Shown in pieces: positions 47,635 to 59,317 of a stretch of DNA of 64,000 nucleotides. The notes under the pieces are model-generated. The model was not told where the DNA came from. It searched no databases and was given only the letters and a program-made list of their open reading frames with translations. A program made the translations under genes and the position numbers. How positions within the stretch are numbered: position 1 is the first letter of the stretch; each line of letters starts with the position of its first letter. This DNA comes from Polychytrium aggregatum. Taxonomy: Eukaryota; Chytridiomycota; Chytridiomycetes; Polychytriales. The stretch lies in the NCBI RefSeq assembly GCF_025602895.1, contig NW_026516220.1, positions 775,291 through 839,290 on the forward strand, given 5' to 3'.

Positions 47635-50600
47635 TTAAGAAGGCTTCCTGCGAGGAGCCCTGCGTGTGCTCTTTATTTGGGGCTCCTCGAGGTGTTTACC
47701 GTATTTACTCAGCTCCTCGGGTGCATGGGACAAGTCCTCCAGTGTTTGCCATGTGTTGCCCGAGTGTGGGTAACCAACCCACTTGACATAAAACCGAAGT
47801 GACCCATCAGCCACTTTCTTGTGCCTCACGATCCTTTCGACTTCATATTCTTGAGTATAGTATTGTCCGAGGTCGTCTTCCAGTGGTGCGTCGTCCGGGA
47901 CACCTTCGTCGGCGTCGGGGAACTGTGCTGGACTGCGGGTCGTGTGGCGACGCAGCTTGGACACATGGAAGACAGGATGGAGCTTGCTTCCAGGTGGCAA
48001 GTCCAACAGGTAGTTGAGGGGACTGGGTCGGGCCGCTATCTTGAACGGTCCTCGGTACTTGGGCAACAACTTCTTTGACTGGGCTTCGGGGACCTTGATG
48101 TTGTCGGCGTCCAGGTAGACAAGGTCTCCAACTTCAAAGGAGACATCCTGGTGTCGGCGGTCGTAGTACTTCGCCATCACTTGTTGCGCATCCGTGAGCG
48201 CGTCGGCGATCATCTTGTGTCGGACTTGATGATCTTTGACAAAGGCACTTGGTTTGGGAGGCAATCCAGCCGTGGACTCGGTCAGTGTCAAGGAGGTGGG
48301 AACATCAGGCTGGAATCCGTAGAGCGCCTCAAAGGGGCTCAAGCCAGTTGTGCTCGACTTGGCGGTGTTGTATGCAAACTCTGCATGACTCAGCTGTATG
48401 TCCCAGTCGTCTTGGCTGGTCGAGGCGTATGTCCTCAGGTATTGCTCGAGGGTGCGGATCGTCCGCTCGGACTGTCCATCCGTTTGTTGGTGGTGCGAGG
48501 TTGACATGTTCAGCTTGGTGCCGAGATGGTCGAACAGACTTGTCCAAAACAAGGAGGTGAATCGGGGGTCTCGATCACTGACGATGGACTTTGGGAGGCC
48601 GTGGTGCTTGAACACATGCTTGAAGAACAGCAGTGCAAGGTCAGGCGCGGAGCATGTCGTCTGGCACGGCACAAAGTGTGCCATCTTGCTGAACCTGTCG
48701 ACAAAGACAGCGATTGCATCGTGGTCCAACTTGGTCGTCGGTAGATGCGTGATGAGATCCATGGACATGCTGGTCCAGGGGCGGTCGGGAACAGGCAGGG
48801 GTTGCAGCAATCCTTGCTCTCGGGTCGTGCGTGACTTGACCATCTTGCAGGTATGGCAGGACTCGATGTACTTCTCGACGGTGCGCTTCATTCCAGGCCA
48901 GTATGCGACTTTGGCCAGTCGGTCGTATGTCTTCTCGACTCCAAAGTGTCCAGCGAGGGGCGAGTCGTGGACCTCTTGGAGCAACTTGGTCTTCAACGAC
49001 GGAATGTCCGGCACACAGACACGGCTGTCCTTCTTCAGGAGGAGCAGGCCATCACGCACTGTGTACTCGGATGATTCGTCGTCCTTGGGGAGCTTAGACA
49101 CCTTTCGGAACAGTTCTCCGAACTGTTTGTCGTTGGCGATGTTGTCTCGGACAACATCCAGCATCGTGTTGTCGACACTGACAGTCGACTCGTACAGTGA
49201 CGCCAATTGGTAGTCGGGGCGTCGGGACAGTGCGTCAGGCACCACATTGAGTTTGCCTTTCTGGTATACAACCTCGTAGTTGTACTCGGCGAGGAACTCC
49301 ATCCATCGCGCTTGGCGTCGGCTCAGGTTCTTCTTGGTGTCGAGGTAACGCAGTGACTGGTGGTCCGTCACAATCTTGAAGGGCTTGGCGGTACCGTGGA
49401 GGTACACTCGGAACTTCTGCAGCGCGTAGATGATCGCAAGCTGCTCCTTCTCGTGCACGGGATAGTTGATCTCGTGTTGGGACAGTTTGCGCGACTCGAA
49501 GGCAACGGGCCTTCCCTCCTGCATCAAAACAGCTCCCACCGCAAAGTCGGAGGCGTCGGTGTGCACGGAGACATCCGTGTTCGGGTCGAACACAGCGAGG
49601 ACAGGAGCGTTCGTCAAGGCGTGCTTGAGGGTCTCGAACGCTTGGCGTTGTGGGTGGTCCCACACGAAGGGGCACTCTTTGCGGAGTAGGTCTGTGAGTG
49701 GACCGGCAGTGCGCGCCAGATCGGGGATGAATCGGCGGTAGTAGTTGACGAGACCGAGAAACGACTGCACGTCAGAGACGCATGCGAGCGGCGGCCACTC
49801 GACCACAGACTTGACCTTGGCGGGGTCGACTTCGATTCCTCTTCCTGAGACAACGTGTCCCAGGAACGGGACTTGATTCTTGAAGAACTCACACTTGGAC
49901 AGTTTGGCATACAACTTGTGCTCGCGTAGCTTGGCCAGCACGCGGGCGACATGACCTTCATGGGTCGCTTCATCCTTGCTGTACACAAGGATATCATCCA
50001 GGTACACGATGACAGAGTTGTCGAGCTCTTGGCGGAACACATCGTTCATCAGCTGCATGAACGTGGCAGGTGCGTTCGTCAATCCGAACGGCAGCACTAG
50101 GAACTCGTACAGTCCGTAGCGAGTCCTGAAGGCGGTCTTGTGGACATCATCCTCGTGGATGCGGATCTGATGGTAGCCTGAGCGGAGGTCTATCTTGCTA
50201 AAGACCTTTGCTCCACTCAGACGATCCATCAACTCGTCGATCCTGGGCAACGGGTAGGTGTTCTTGATGGTCTGTTTGTTTAGTGCGCGATAGTCGACGC
50301 ACATCCTGAGATCACCTTCTTTCTTCTTGACAAAGAGCACTGGTGCACCATACGGTGACTGGCTCGGGCGGATGAACCCATGGGCGAGGAGGTCATCCAA
50401 CTGGCGCTTGAGTTCGTCCATCTCCGTCAGCGACAGTTGGTACGTCGGTCTTGACGGAGGCGACGAGCCTGGTTCGATGTCGATGCGATGATCGACGGTG
50501 CGTTGGGGTGGCAGGCATTGTGGCAACTGGTCGGGGAATACGTCCTTGTACTCGTCGAGCAGCTTGGTCACCACAGGCGGGGGACCGGGACCGGCTTGGT

Positions 50601-51567
50601 CGGTGTCGTCGACCTCACGCACGACACAGAGGAACGACGTGTCCTTCTTGATCAGCCTCTTGAATTGCATGGCTGAGAGGAGAGGTGGCATGTTGGGTGA
50701 GGCCATGCCCTGCAGGACAATGTCAGGGCCAACACGGACAGTGCGGCCTTTCCAGTCGACGACTGGAGTCGGCTCGGCACGAGCAAGCCAGCTCATGCCG
50801 AGGATGGCATCGAACTTGGTGTCGATCACTTGGAACAACAGGACAGGATGGTACTTGGGATGGAGGGCCACTCGCAGGACCACTTGGTGTGTGCACTGCT
50901 GCACACGATCGTCTGCAAGCGCCACACTCATCGGCGACTTCTTCTTGGTTGCATGTATGTTGAGCTCCTGGAGCAAGCGTCTGCTGACAAAGTTGCAGCT
51001 TGCTCCAGAGTCCACCATCATTCGGACGGTGTGACCTTGGACGGTGGCAGGGAGGTACAGCAGGGACTCTTCATGGTCCTCCTGCACAGCCTCCTGCACC
51101 ATGACTTGACTTGGGGGAACGGGCGACACTTGGTCTTGGTTGGCTTCATCACGGCCACTCGGACATTTTGGATAGGGTTCGGCCATTGCGGGGGCCTGCG
51201 GCGTCAGCACGCCATTGCACACGACGTCCACGGCTTGCGGACACATGTCGGAAGCATCCGACACACACGACTTGACAGGGGTGAGGGCACAGGCGGTCCT
51301 GTCCCTCAAGGGTTCTTGATTTTCTTTTTTGTTTTGGTTTTCAATTTTGGTTTTCTCTTCACGTTCGTGGAGAGGCAGGCGGCTTGCGCCACCATGCACC
51401 TCTCGCACGACGCACAACACTTGGTTTGTTTCTCCTTCGGGGGAGGGGGCGAGGTGAACTTCCTCTGGAGACGCGTGGACTGCATTGAGCAATCCACGGC
51501 GTTGGTCTCCTACTAGGGCTCCAGAGCCACCTAGTAGGGTCGGCCGTTTCCCGACTTCATGGGGCAC
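47635..51567 (-). CDS. Element C pol: protease-RT-RNase H-integrase-chromodomain (intact)
   Basis: An uninterrupted 1,310-codon frame. Retropepsin with [10 protein letters not shown] (about residue 184). Reverse transcriptase with [32 protein letters not shown] and the catalytic [10 protein letters not shown] (about 523). RNase H with [14 protein letters not shown] and TDHQSLRYL. Integrase with the His-Cys zinc finger ([20 protein letters not shown]) and an Asp-Asp-Glu core ([31 protein letters not shown]). C-terminal chromodomain with [12 protein letters not shown] and FYVKWVGYP (about 1,246-1,300), which defines it as a chromovirus targeting chromatin. It has no own start needed: it is reached from gag by -1 frameshifting in the 37-nt overlap. 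No inactivating change was seen, so it may be recently active. Confidence 0.95.
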   Translation of the reverse strand: MPHEVGKRPTLLGGSGALVGDQRRGLLNAVHASPEEVHLAPSPEGETNQVLCVVREVHGGASRLPLHEREEKTKIENQNKKENQEPLRDRTACALTPVKSCVSDASDMCPQAVDVVCNGVLTPQAPAMAEPYPKCPSGRDEANQDQVSPVPPSQVMVQEAVQEDHEESLLYLPATVQGHTVRMMVDSGASCNFVSRRLLQELNIHATKKKSPMSVALADDRVQQCTHQVVLRVALHPKYHPVLLFQVIDTKFDAILGMSWLARAEPTPVVDWKGRTVRVGPDIVLQGMASPNMPPLLSAMQFKRLIKKDTSFLCVVREVDDTDQAGPGPPPVVTKLLDEYKDVFPDQLPQCLPPQRTVDHRIDIEPGSSPPSRPTYQLSLTEMDELKRQLDDLLAHGFIRPSQSPYGAPVLFVKKKEGDLRMCVDYRALNKQTIKNTYPLPRIDELMDRLSGAKVFSKIDLRSGYHQIRIHEDDVHKTAFRTRYGLYEFLVLPFGLTNAPATFMQLMNDVFRQELDNSVIVYLDDILVYSKDEATHEGHVARVLAKLREHKLYAKLSKCEFFKNQVPFLGHVVSGRGIEVDPAKVKSVVEWPPLACVSDVQSFLGLVNYYRRFIPDLARTAGPLTDLLRKECPFVWDHPQRQAFETLKHALTNAPVLAVFDPNTDVSVHTDASDFAVGAVLMQEGRPVAFESRKLSQHEINYPVHEKEQLAIIYALQKFRVYLHGTAKPFKIVTDHQSLRYLDTKKNLSRRQARWMEFLAEYNYEVVYQKGKLNVVPDALSRRPDYQLASLYESTVSVDNTMLDVVRDNIANDKQFGELFRKVSKLPKDDESSEYTVRDGLLLLKKDSRVCVPDIPSLKTKLLQEVHDSPLAGHFGVEKTYDRLAKVAYWPGMKRTVEKYIESCHTCKMVKSRTTREQGLLQPLPVPDRPWTSMSMDLITHLPTTKLDHDAIAVFVDRFSKMAHFVPCQTTCSAPDLALLFFKHVFKHHGLPKSIVSDRDPRFTSLFWTSLFDHLGTKLNMSTSHHQQTDGQSERTIRTLEQYLRTYASTSQDDWDIQLSHAEFAYNTAKSSTTGLSPFEALYGFQPDVPTSLTLTESTAGLPPKPSAFVKDHQVRHKMIADALTDAQQVMAKYYDRRHQDVSFEVGDLVYLDADNIKVPEAQSKKLLPKYRGPFKIAARPSPLNYLLDLPPGSKLHPVFHVSKLRRHTTRSPAQFPDADEGVPDDAPLEDDLGQYYTQEYEVERIVRHKKVADGSLRFYVKWVGYPHSGNTWQTLEDLSHAPEELSKYGKHLEEPQIKSTRRAPRRKPS
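51509..51552 (-). promoter_or_regulatory. -1 ribosomal frameshift signal of element C
   Basis: Minus strand, 5' to 3': GGGAAAC at 51552-51546, phased G-GGA-AAC in gag. A 7-nt spacer follows, then CCTACTAGG (51538-51530) and its perfect complement CCTAGTAGG (51517-51509) around a 12-nt loop. Gag stop TAG lies in the first arm. Pol is in the -1 frame and reads GGG-AAA through the site. Heptamer, spacing and stem match the classical design. Confidence 0.88.
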
Positions 51568-52191
51568 TCCTTGGCCTGGTGTCCCGGTCGGTGACAGAAG
51601 AAGCAGGAACCATGGCGGAGGTCCTCCTGCTTCTGTCTGTCCTTGGGGGAGACAGTGGCAGCTTGCTGGAACCGGGAGCGGGGAGGGCCACGAGCCTCCA
51701 TGGCGTTGACGTCAACGTCCATGGGCTCAGGCATGGGTCTTGCGGGCGGGGCCGGGCGAGGCGGACGGGCTGGGACGTGATGAGACCGATGGCCGCCTGC
51801 CAGCTGCGGGTAGAACTGGCGGCCATGGTACTGGACGTTGTCGAGGTTCTCGGCAACGTCCATCATCACGTCCAGGGACTTGCGGGCATCAGGGTTGCTG
51901 GCGATGTACTCTCTGATCTTGGGCTTGAGGCCCTTCTGGAAGAGGTACATCGCATCAGCAGAGCCCAGCTCCTCAATCTGGGAGGAGAGGTCTTCAAACT
52001 CCTCGATGTAGCGGGTCACAGAACCACGCTGCACGAGAGAGTATAGCTTGTCACGGGCAATGAGTTCAGCATTGGGGCTGCCGAAGCGGCGACGGAGGCG
52101 GTCCTTGAAGTCGTCAAACACACCTTCGCTCTGCTCGTCGAACCCTTGGCGGCGGTACCAACGGTACGCCTGGTCCTTTAAGCAGAGCTTG
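51531..52191 (-). CDS. Element C gag, 5'-truncated
   Basis: The frame is open from the element-A junction at 52191 to the stop at 51531, about 219 codons. It contains the capsid-type segment [13 protein letters not shown] ... [13 protein letters not shown] ... [20 protein letters not shown] and a CCHC zinc knuckle [14 protein letters not shown] that binds the element RNA. The N-terminal part of the capsid is missing with the rest of the 5' end. The last codons read SGNGRPY-stop and contain the frameshift signal. Confidence 0.88.
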
Positions 52192-52860
52192 TGTTAGGGA
52201 TAGCTCCTGCTTGTTCTCCACTTTGACTGCACACTTGGCTATTCTTTTGCCTTTCTGTTTGTTTGTGTGTAGCCTTGCAGTTCCCCTCCGATTTTCCGCC
52301 TTTTGCCTGTCTTTTCCGCTCCTTCCGCACTTCCGTTTTCCCGCGCTGCTCCGCTTCCTTTGTCTTCTTCGCACGCGCCGGTTTGTTTGTGCACGCGCCT
52401 TGCTGCGATTGGTTGCAATTCGGCTGCCGGTCATGTGTCCCCCCACCGGTGACTCATGACCTGCCTGACCGCCCCGATCTCTTGTTCATCTCGCATGCAT
52501 TTGCCCCAACCTTATACTTGACCAATCCGCTTCTTGGACGTTGAGTCACATTGCTTCGCCTTTGCACGTTTCTCCTGCCAGGTGCTTCGCTTTTGCTTGC
52601 GCCTCTCTCGCTTTGGTTCTCTGCCTGTCTCGGTGGTCCTTCTCGGCCCTCGTTCGTGCATCGCCCCCTTCGCCCTGCTCGATCGCCCACTTTTCCCTCC
52701 CTTGGCCGCCCTTCGCTGCCAAGTCCGGACTTGTCTATAAATAGCCTGACCCCCGCGATGTGTAGTCGAACCTTAGCGTTCAAAATAGGACTAAATAAAG
52801 TGCCTTCTACTTTATTCTCTGAGTGTTCCTCACGTCTCATTTCGAGACAAGTCTTATCTT
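52192..52860 (+). repeat. 5' LTR of element A (end approximate)
   Basis: Begins TGTTAGGGATAGC, the same as the 3' copy at 63729 apart from one G. It carries a TATA box (TATAAATAGCC near 52736) and an AATAAA signal near 52792, giving U3 and R boundaries. The 3' end cannot be fixed because the second LTR runs out of the window. Confidence 0.8.
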
Positions 52861-52977
52861 GAACGGATCTTTGCTTCCCTCGCTCCCTCTCCGAGTCCAC
52901 TTCGGACTCTACCCTTGCTTTCCCTGAGCTCACTTCGAGCTCACTTCTTCTTTTGCCGTTGAGTCCCCTTTGGACTC
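52834..52977 (+). other. Series of four mini-hairpins in the element-A leader
   Basis: GTCTC/GAGAC (52834-52848), GAGTCC/GGACTC (52893-52909), GAGCTC/GAGCTC (52926-52942) and GAGTCC/GGACTC (52961-52977). Each has perfect arms of 5-6 bp and a 5-nt loop of the kind ATTTC, ACTTC, ACTTC, CCTTT. They lie between the AATAAA signal and the gag start, where packaging or dimerisation signals would be expected. Confidence 0.75.
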
Positions 52978-53053
52978 TAACATCATTTTGAACGCTCCCT
53001 CTTGGCTTCCCGGCCTTTCTTCTTCTTTCGCCTCTCTTTCCCTCGTCGATCCG

Positions 53054-54007
53054 ATGGCTGAGCCTGCTGCACCCCCGGCAGATCTCAATGCGTACCTGGC
53101 GCGCATGGAGGAGCGTATGAACGCCCTCATGACCCAGAACGCTGCTCTCCATCGTCAGATCCAAGATCTGCAAGCTCCCGCCGCCGCTCCCCGCCAGGTC
53201 TACCAGGTGAACAAGCCCAAGGAGTTCCTAGGTTCCCGCGACGAGACGACGGCCTTCCTCGCCCAGTGCCACCTCGTCTTCCTCGCCGATCCTGCCTTCT
53301 TTGCGCCCGAGCGCCAGAAGGTCCTTTATGCCACCTCCTTCCTCCGCGGCGAAGCTTTCAAATGGTACGAGGCCGCCTTTTATATGGCCAACCGCTTCCC
53401 GGCTTCCTTCGCGGATTTTGAAGTTGCCCTCAAGTCGACCTTCGGTGAGGACACGGCCTCCTCGCAAGATAAGGCCTTGAACGACCTCAAACGCTTGGTC
53501 CAGCTCAAGTCCTGCCAAGCCTTCGCCACCCGCTTCGTCCAGCTCGCCGCCCGCGTCCAGACTGACGAACCCACCAAGATGCACTTCTTCAAGGAGGGTT
53601 TGAAGTCTGAGGTCAAGTTCCACCTCATCGGTCTCCGCCCCGCTCCCGCTTCCTTGCCCGAGTTGATCAAGGCAGCGGTCGAGTACGACGATGCCCTCCA
53701 TCGTCTCAAGGTCTCCTCCCGTTCCCAACCTCCTCCTCCTTCTTCTCGCTCTGCTCCCCATCACCACCATTCTCCCGCGCATGTTTCTTCTTCCTCCTCT
53801 TCTGCACCCACTCCCATGGACCTTGACTCTGTCTCGGTCCGCCCTGCTAAGCTCTCCGACGTCGAGAAAAAGCGACGTCGTGAGCAGGGTCTCTGCTTGT
53901 ACTGCGGGGAAAAGTCTTGTCCCGGCAGTCGCGATGTTCAGCAGTGCCCGGTTCTGGTCAAACGGAACTCGGGAAATGCTCACAGCCGAGCAGCACCTCG
54001 CAAGTAA
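53054..54007 (+). CDS. Element A gag
   Basis: 317 codons from ATG 53054 (MAEPAAPPADLNAYLARMEE). A coiled-coil-like start is followed by the capsid region: PKEFLGSRDETTAFLAQCHL, FLRGEAFKWYEAAFY, FADFEVALKSTFGE, LKSCQAFATRFVQLAARVQT, FFKEGLKSEVKFHL. The tail is Ser/Pro-rich and ends in a Cys-rich segment CLYCGEKSCPGSRDVQQC, where the Gly-His of a normal CCHC knuckle has been replaced, so RNA binding may be damaged. The frame itself is intact. It overlaps pol, which is in the -1 frame. Confidence 0.88.
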   Translation: MAEPAAPPADLNAYLARMEERMNALMTQNAALHRQIQDLQAPAAAPRQVYQVNKPKEFLGSRDETTAFLAQCHLVFLADPAFFAPERQKVLYATSFLRGEAFKWYEAAFYMANRFPASFADFEVALKSTFGEDTASSQDKALNDLKRLVQLKSCQAFATRFVQLAARVQTDEPTKMHFFKEGLKSEVKFHLIGLRPAPASLPELIKAAVEYDDALHRLKVSSRSQPPPPSSRSAPHHHHSPAHVSSSSSSAPTPMDLDSVSVRPAKLSDVEKKRRREQGLCLYCGEKSCPGSRDVQQCPVLVKRNSGNAHSRAAPRK

Positions 54008-54015
54008 GCGAGGTG
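53971..54015 (+). promoter_or_regulatory. -1 ribosomal frameshift signal of element A
   Basis: GGGAAAT at 53971-53977, phased G-GGA-AAT in gag. After 16 nt (with a small GCTC/GAGC stem) comes CACCTCGC (53994-54001), loop AAGTAA holding the gag stop TAA, and the perfect complement GCGAGGTG (54008-54015). The -1 frame enters the pol frame without a stop. Confidence 0.8.
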
Positions 54016-54858
54016 GTCTGTTCGGCGATACGAACATCTTCCCCCTCTGACTCGTCACTATCGGACGATAAGCTTCTTCTTCCGGCCACTCTTATCGTCA
54101 TGAGTCTTTCTGGCCCGGTCTCCATCTCCCTTTCTGTTTTTATTGATGATGGATGTTCCGCTCTTGCCCTCATTGATCCTGCCTTTGCCGATCTCCATAA
54201 ACTCTCTCTTATCCCTCTTTCTACTCCTTACTCCGTTTCCCTTGCTGATGGTTCTTCGGCCGGTTTCATTCGTTTCCAAACCGCGCCTTTGACTCTGACC
54301 ATTGGTTCCCACACCGAGTCGATTTCTTTTCTTGTGACTCGACTCTCCACCACTCCCATCACTCTTGGTCTTCCCTGGATGCGCTTGCATAATCCAGTTG
54401 TTAATTGGAAGTCCCTCTCCCTTTCATTCTCCGATCCCTCTTGCCTTGCTGATGGACACATCCTCGCGGATGTCTCTGCTTCTTCCTTGGACACTCCGTC
54501 CGCTTCCGGCTCCTCGCCTCCCCCTTCGGGCACTTCGCCTTTGACTCCTCCTCCCTCCGGTCCTTCCCTTACACCGGTTCCCTCCTTTGGCACTTCGCCT
54601 TCCCTTTCTTCCCGCCTTGACTCTGCTTCGCTTTCTGAAGAGCCAACGGCTTTATCTTCACCCGACATTGAGCTCGTTAATGCGGCGAGTCTTCTCCGTC
54701 TTGCACGGGAAGACAAGCTCGACATTTTCGCTGCCCAAATGGATATCCGTCCTCCTTCGCCGGAGACGTATCCTACGGTGTCGATAAGGTCCGTGCTCAC
54801 GACGAAGGTGTATGCCGAGTCTGGCACCCCTGTTGACTCTCGAGGCGTCCCACTCAAA

Positions 54859-54863
54859 TACAA
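54859..54863. repeat. Target-site duplication TACAA, left copy (element B)
   Basis: TACAA directly precedes the left LTR of element B and is repeated right after its right LTR at 60788-60792. This proves element B inserted by integrase into element A. Confidence 0.95.
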
Positions 54864-55248
54864 TGTGAGGACCACGACAAGCAACGACACTGGACGACCA
54901 GGTGCTTGGCGAACAACGATAAGCTATATTACGACTTATCAGATAACAACAAGTGTTGTTCGAACTGCAGATACAAAATGGGTGCAAGAAAGGAGGGGCT
55001 TTATAGCCAAGAGGGAAACCGAAGGGCGAAAGTGGGCGAGAGGGGTGGAGCGACAAACGAGGGACGAGATGGGGGTGCGAGGGAGGCGGAGCTGCTAGAG
55101 AGAGGGGCGAAGCACAGCGCAGTCGGAGGCGAAGTAAGAGTCATCGGCGCCAGCCAATCAGGGAATACACGCCAAGACAAACAAACATGACTCACGGTGC
55201 ATCACGCGCAGCAGTCCACACGTGTTCCCAACGTGCATGATCATCACA
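54864..55248 (-). repeat. 3' LTR of element B
   Basis: 385 bp, near identical to 60404-60787; differences seen are single-base length changes. In minus orientation it has a TATA box (GGCTATAAAGCC) followed by the probable transcription start region. Confidence 0.95.
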
Positions 55249-56900
55249 TCATCCCCTCCCCAAACTACGGCCACTCCTGCGAACAATAAGTCCAGGCTTG
55301 TCGGGGTACCGGCGGTGGAAGTCGGCTATCTTGTCGGGAGCGTTAACGTAGTTGGCGGGCTCCCAGCTGCGATGATCAGTCGAGTAGCCCTTCCAATCAA
55401 CGAAATAGCTCAACTTACCGCGGACCAGCTTGGAGTCGAGGATCTCCTGGACTTCATACTCCAAGTGGTCGTCGACGCGGACTGGCGGAGGAGGGTCTTG
55501 GATGCGGCCGGGGAGGGTGTTCGACTTGTGGGGCTCAAGGAGGGAGACATGGAACACCGGATGGATCTTGAGATCCTTGGGAAGGTCGAGGCGGAAGGCG
55601 AGGGAACCGATGGCTTCGACGATCTTGTAGGGTCCGATGCGCTGGTAGTCCAACTTCTTGCTTGGACGGGTGGTCTTGATGTTGCGTGTTAGGACCCAGA
55701 CTTGATCGCCAGGAGCGAACTTGGGAGCGTCGGACTTGTGGGCATCCGCAAAGCGCTTGTAGTCCGCCTTGGCCTTCTCGAGGTTCTCCTTCAGCAACGC
55801 CAAGTTGTGCTGAAGGTGTTCGACTCGGTCGGTCGCGGAGGGGACATCGAGGCTGGAAGGAAGGACCGGAGACTCGAATCGAGGGTTGAAGCCGTAAGTC
55901 GCCAGGAACGGGGAGGCCTTGGTCGAGGTGTGCTCGAGGTTGTTGTATGAGAACTCGGCGAGCGGGAGCAGCATCGCCCAGTCATCCTGCTGGTACGAGG
56001 TGTAGCAGCGGAGATGCTGGTTGATGACTTGGTTGACCCGCTCAGTCTGTCCATCGGTTTGGGGGTGGAACGCCGTGGACAGACTGGTCTTGATGCCGAG
56101 TTCTGAGCACAGGGCCTGCCAGAACCGCGAGGTGAACTGGCTTCCTCGGTCCGAGACGATGTTGTCCGGGAGACCGTGGAGACGGAAGATGTTGTCGAGG
56201 AACAGCGACGCTGTTTCCTCGGCACTTGGGAGGGACCGACAGGGAAGGAAGTGGGCCATCTTGGTCAGGCTATCGACGACGACAAAGATGCAAGTCTTGC
56301 CGTTGGACTCGGGGAGGTCGGTGATAAAGTCCATCGTCACCAGAGACCAGGGTCGCGATGCCGTCGGGAGGGGCTGCAAGTATCCAAACGGCTTATGTCG
56401 AGGGACTTTCGAGCGTGCACAAGTGTCGCACGTCGAGACATAAGCCTGGACATCCTTGCGGATTGAGGGCCACCAGAACTGCCTCGAGATCAGTGCCCGA
56501 GTCCGCCGAATGCCAGGATGTCCAACAGCGACAGGATCGTGGCATGACTTGAGGACGGGGACTCGACACGACTCGGGCACAACGATCTTGTCCATGAAGG
56601 TGAGGAGACCATCCTTCAGGACATACTTGGGATCGTTGCGGAGCTGGTCCAGGGACGGGTCCTTGGGTTGCTCCTCGGCAATGAGCTTGAGCAAGTCCAC
56701 AGGGCGAGTGGAACTTGCATCCGAGGAGCGACGGACGGCACAGGCGAACGACGAAGGTGGCAGCAACGGGGGAGGCTCCTTGGACACAGGTGCGGACGGA
56801 GGGACGTAGTCCGGGCGGCGGGAGAGAGCGTCGGCCTTGCCGTTCTTTGGACCGGGGAGGTACTGGAATCCGGAGGTCGAACCGAGACAGGAACTGCGAC
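55249..56900 (-). pseudogene. Element B pol, 3' part: integrase and chromodomain
   Basis: The frame starts in RNase H/linker ([19 protein letters not shown]) and includes the integrase zinc finger (HPGIRRTRALISRQFWW, CDTCARSKVP), the core (MDFITDLPESNGK, SDRGSQFTS, DGQTERVNQVINQHLRCY) and a chromodomain (EYEVQEILDSKLVRGK, YFVDWKGYS). It ends with GLIVRRSGRSLGRG next to the polypurine tract. Confidence 0.9.
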
Positions 56901-59080
56901 CACCGGGCGTGTCGCTGGTTGAGGATGCGGGCCGACGCCAGGTATTCCAAGTTCTTGTGGTCGGTAAGGACTTGGACTGGGTGTTGGGCACCTTCGAGGT
57001 AGTGTCGCCAGACCTCGAAAGCCTCCTTGATGGCCAAGAGCTCCTTCTCATAGATGCTGTAGTTGCGTTCAGCATCCATGAGCGTGCGGGAGTGGAAGGA
57101 GCACGGGTGCAGGTGGCCATCGGAGCCGCGCTGGGACAGGACGCATCCGATCGCAAAGTCTGAGGCATCAGACTCCACGACAAAGGGCTTGGATGGGTCG
57201 GGGTGCGCAAGGACGGGCTCGGAGACGAAGGCTTCCTTGAGGGACTGGAAAGCCTTGTGGGCGTCGGGGGACCAGCGGAAGACCTGGGACTTCTTGAACA
57301 GGAGCGTGAGCGGACCGGCGATCTTGGCATATCCGTCAATGAAGCGACGGTAAAAGTTCGAGAACCCAATGAAGGAGCGAAGGTCGGAGACATTGCGGGG
57401 GACGGGCCAGTCGACAATGGCGGAGAGCTTTGCTCGTTCCATCTCGATACCCTTGGGCGAGATGACGTAGCCGAGGAATGAGACCTTGTCCTTGGAGAAC
57501 TCGCACTTCTCCAGCTTGCAGTACAACTTTGCAGCCTGGAGCTTGGCCAGGACCTGCTTGACGTGATTTGCATGCTGAGTGGGGTCAGCGCTGTAAATCA
57601 AAATGTCGTCAAGGTAGGCAATCGCAAAGTTGTCCAGTTCATCACGAAGGACATCGTTGATGAAGTGCTGGAAGGTGGCCGGAGCATTGGTGAGTCCAAA
57701 GGGCATCACCAAGTACTCGAACTGGCCGTAACGAGTGCGAAAGGCCGTCTTCCACTCGTCGCCTGCGCGGATACGCAGCAGGTTGTAGGCCCCGCGGAGG
57801 TCCAGCTTCGTGAACACCTTCGCGTCCCGGACTCGGTCCAGCATCTCATTGATCAACGGTAAGGGGTAACGATTCTTGACCGTGATCGTGTTCAATGCGC
57901 GATAGTCCACGCAGAGACGCAGAGAGCCGTCCTTCTTCTTGACGAAAAGGATCGGAGAACCGGCGGGAGAGGACGAAGGACGGATGAACCCTTTGACGAG
58001 GTTGTCGTCGAGGTATTCACGAAGGGCCTTGAGTTCGGGCTCTGACAGGGAGTAGAGCGGTCCGAACTTGGGGGTCTTGCCGGGCTCCAGGTCGATCGGG
58101 CAGTCGTACGTCCGGTGCGGGGGCAACGAATCGGCTTCCTGCTTCGAGAAGACTGAGCCAAACGACTTGTACTCCTCGGGGATCGACGTCGAGAGGGGCG
58201 TCGGATCCGGATCGGTGGCAGGAAGGACGAGGACTTGGAACACAGTCAGGGGGTCGGGGCTAGACTGTGTGTCGAGGACGGACTGCTCCAACGACTTGTA
58301 CCTGATCGCTTGGACACGGACAGGAGCGGGGCTGGGAGCAACGGGACCGGGGAGACCAGGACGGACGGAGACGAGACCGGAGGGACCAGGACGAGCAGCA
58401 CAGGAACAGGGCACCTCACTCGGAACACAATCAGAATAACGTTGAGCGATCACTTTATTCTGATCATCTTCGCGAGGTACAAACGGTGCGAGGCGAAGAA
58501 GCGAGCACCACAGTGGTGTCGGTAGAGGCACGAGGGAAAACATTGGGTGTGTCGCCAACAAGAGGAAGGGGAGAAGGAGAAACGGAAGAAACGGAAGGGA
58601 GGGAAGAGGCATCCACAACCTTGAGGATGTGGTTTGCAGGACGGGGAAGGCAAAGGAGTCCACGAGCCCAGTGGAACCTGGGTTCGATGGACTGCAGCCA
58701 GGGATAGCCAAGGATAACAGGTTGGTGGGGAGACTTAATGACATCAAAGGAAAGTGTTGAGTGTAGTCCCCAAGAAACATCTTGAGGGGTTCCGTCTCAA
58801 AATGATGGGGCCGGAAGAAAGTGGCTGGCCATCGACACCTTGGACAGGGAGGGGAGTGGATTTGGAAACGAGGGGGACCGAGAAGCGGTCAACAAAGCTC
58901 TCGTCGATGAGTTGCCGGAGGCACCAGAATCGACGAGAAGTTGGCAAGAGAGGGAGCGACCAGAAGGGAGAACAAGAGAAGCGGAGAAAACGGGAGAAGA
59001 CGAAGAAATCGACGAGACGCACGAAGAGGCTCGGAGCAGAGATCAGTGTCGGCAGCATGGTTCGAGCAGATGACCAAGTT
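56880..59080 (-). pseudogene. Element B pol, 5' part: protease, RT and RNase H, frameshifted
   Basis: Protease is broken: the LVDSGASGN motif (about 58950) is in a different frame from LIDESFVDRFSVPLV. The long frame 56393-58780 then gives [35 protein letters not shown], the catalytic AYLDDILIYS, and RNase H (VESDASDFAIGCVL, TDHKNLEYLA). Near 56,880-56,900 a one-base change moves the reading into the integrase frame. Confidence 0.85.
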
Positions 59081-59274
59081 CGCAGGTGGTGTGGAGATCG
59101 GGAGCTCTGTCAAAGACATCTGGGAGCCAGATGTGCCCTTAGAAGAGGGCGGGTTTGACAGAGTGCGATCCACCACCGACTACAATTGATCATTCCACAC
59201 ATAGCCATGCGTTCGACACTTACCTCATGCTCCTTAACCATCGACGCTTGCTTCTGGAGGAAGGGGAGACGGCT

Positions 59275-59317
59275 CCAGATCTAAGCCTCCACTTAGATCT
59301 GGGCCTGGTCGTTTCCC
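59275..59317 (-). promoter_or_regulatory. -1 ribosomal frameshift signal of element B
   Basis: GGGAAAC at 59317-59311 (G-GGA-AAC in gag), 8-nt spacer, then CCAGATCTAAG (59302-59292), a 6-nt loop and the perfect 11-bp complement CTTAGATCTGG (59285-59275). Gag stop TAA lies in the first arm. The -1 frame then meets a stop within about 25 codons in this damaged copy. Confidence 0.8.

Larger units (their letters stand above)
47317..52191 (-). mobile_element. Element C: Ty3/Gypsy chromovirus, 5' end truncated
   Basis: In minus orientation it contains the 3' part of gag, a frameshift signal, an intact pol with chromodomain, and a 3' LTR. Its 5' LTR and gag N-terminus are absent because element A starts at 52192. 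The missing half would be expected beyond element A's 3' LTR, outside the window. Confidence 0.9.
53971..54863 (+). pseudogene. Element A pol, 5' part (protease region)
   Basis: From the frameshift site the frame runs through SVFIDDGCSALALIDPAFAD, SVSLADGSSAGFI and TTPITLGLPWMRLHNPVVNW, the layout of a retropepsin with the ILG-W segment. The normal catalytic D-S/T-G reads D-D-G here. A Ser/Pro-rich linker follows. Reading ends at VPLKYN where element B is inserted within the target TACAA. Confidence 0.8.
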
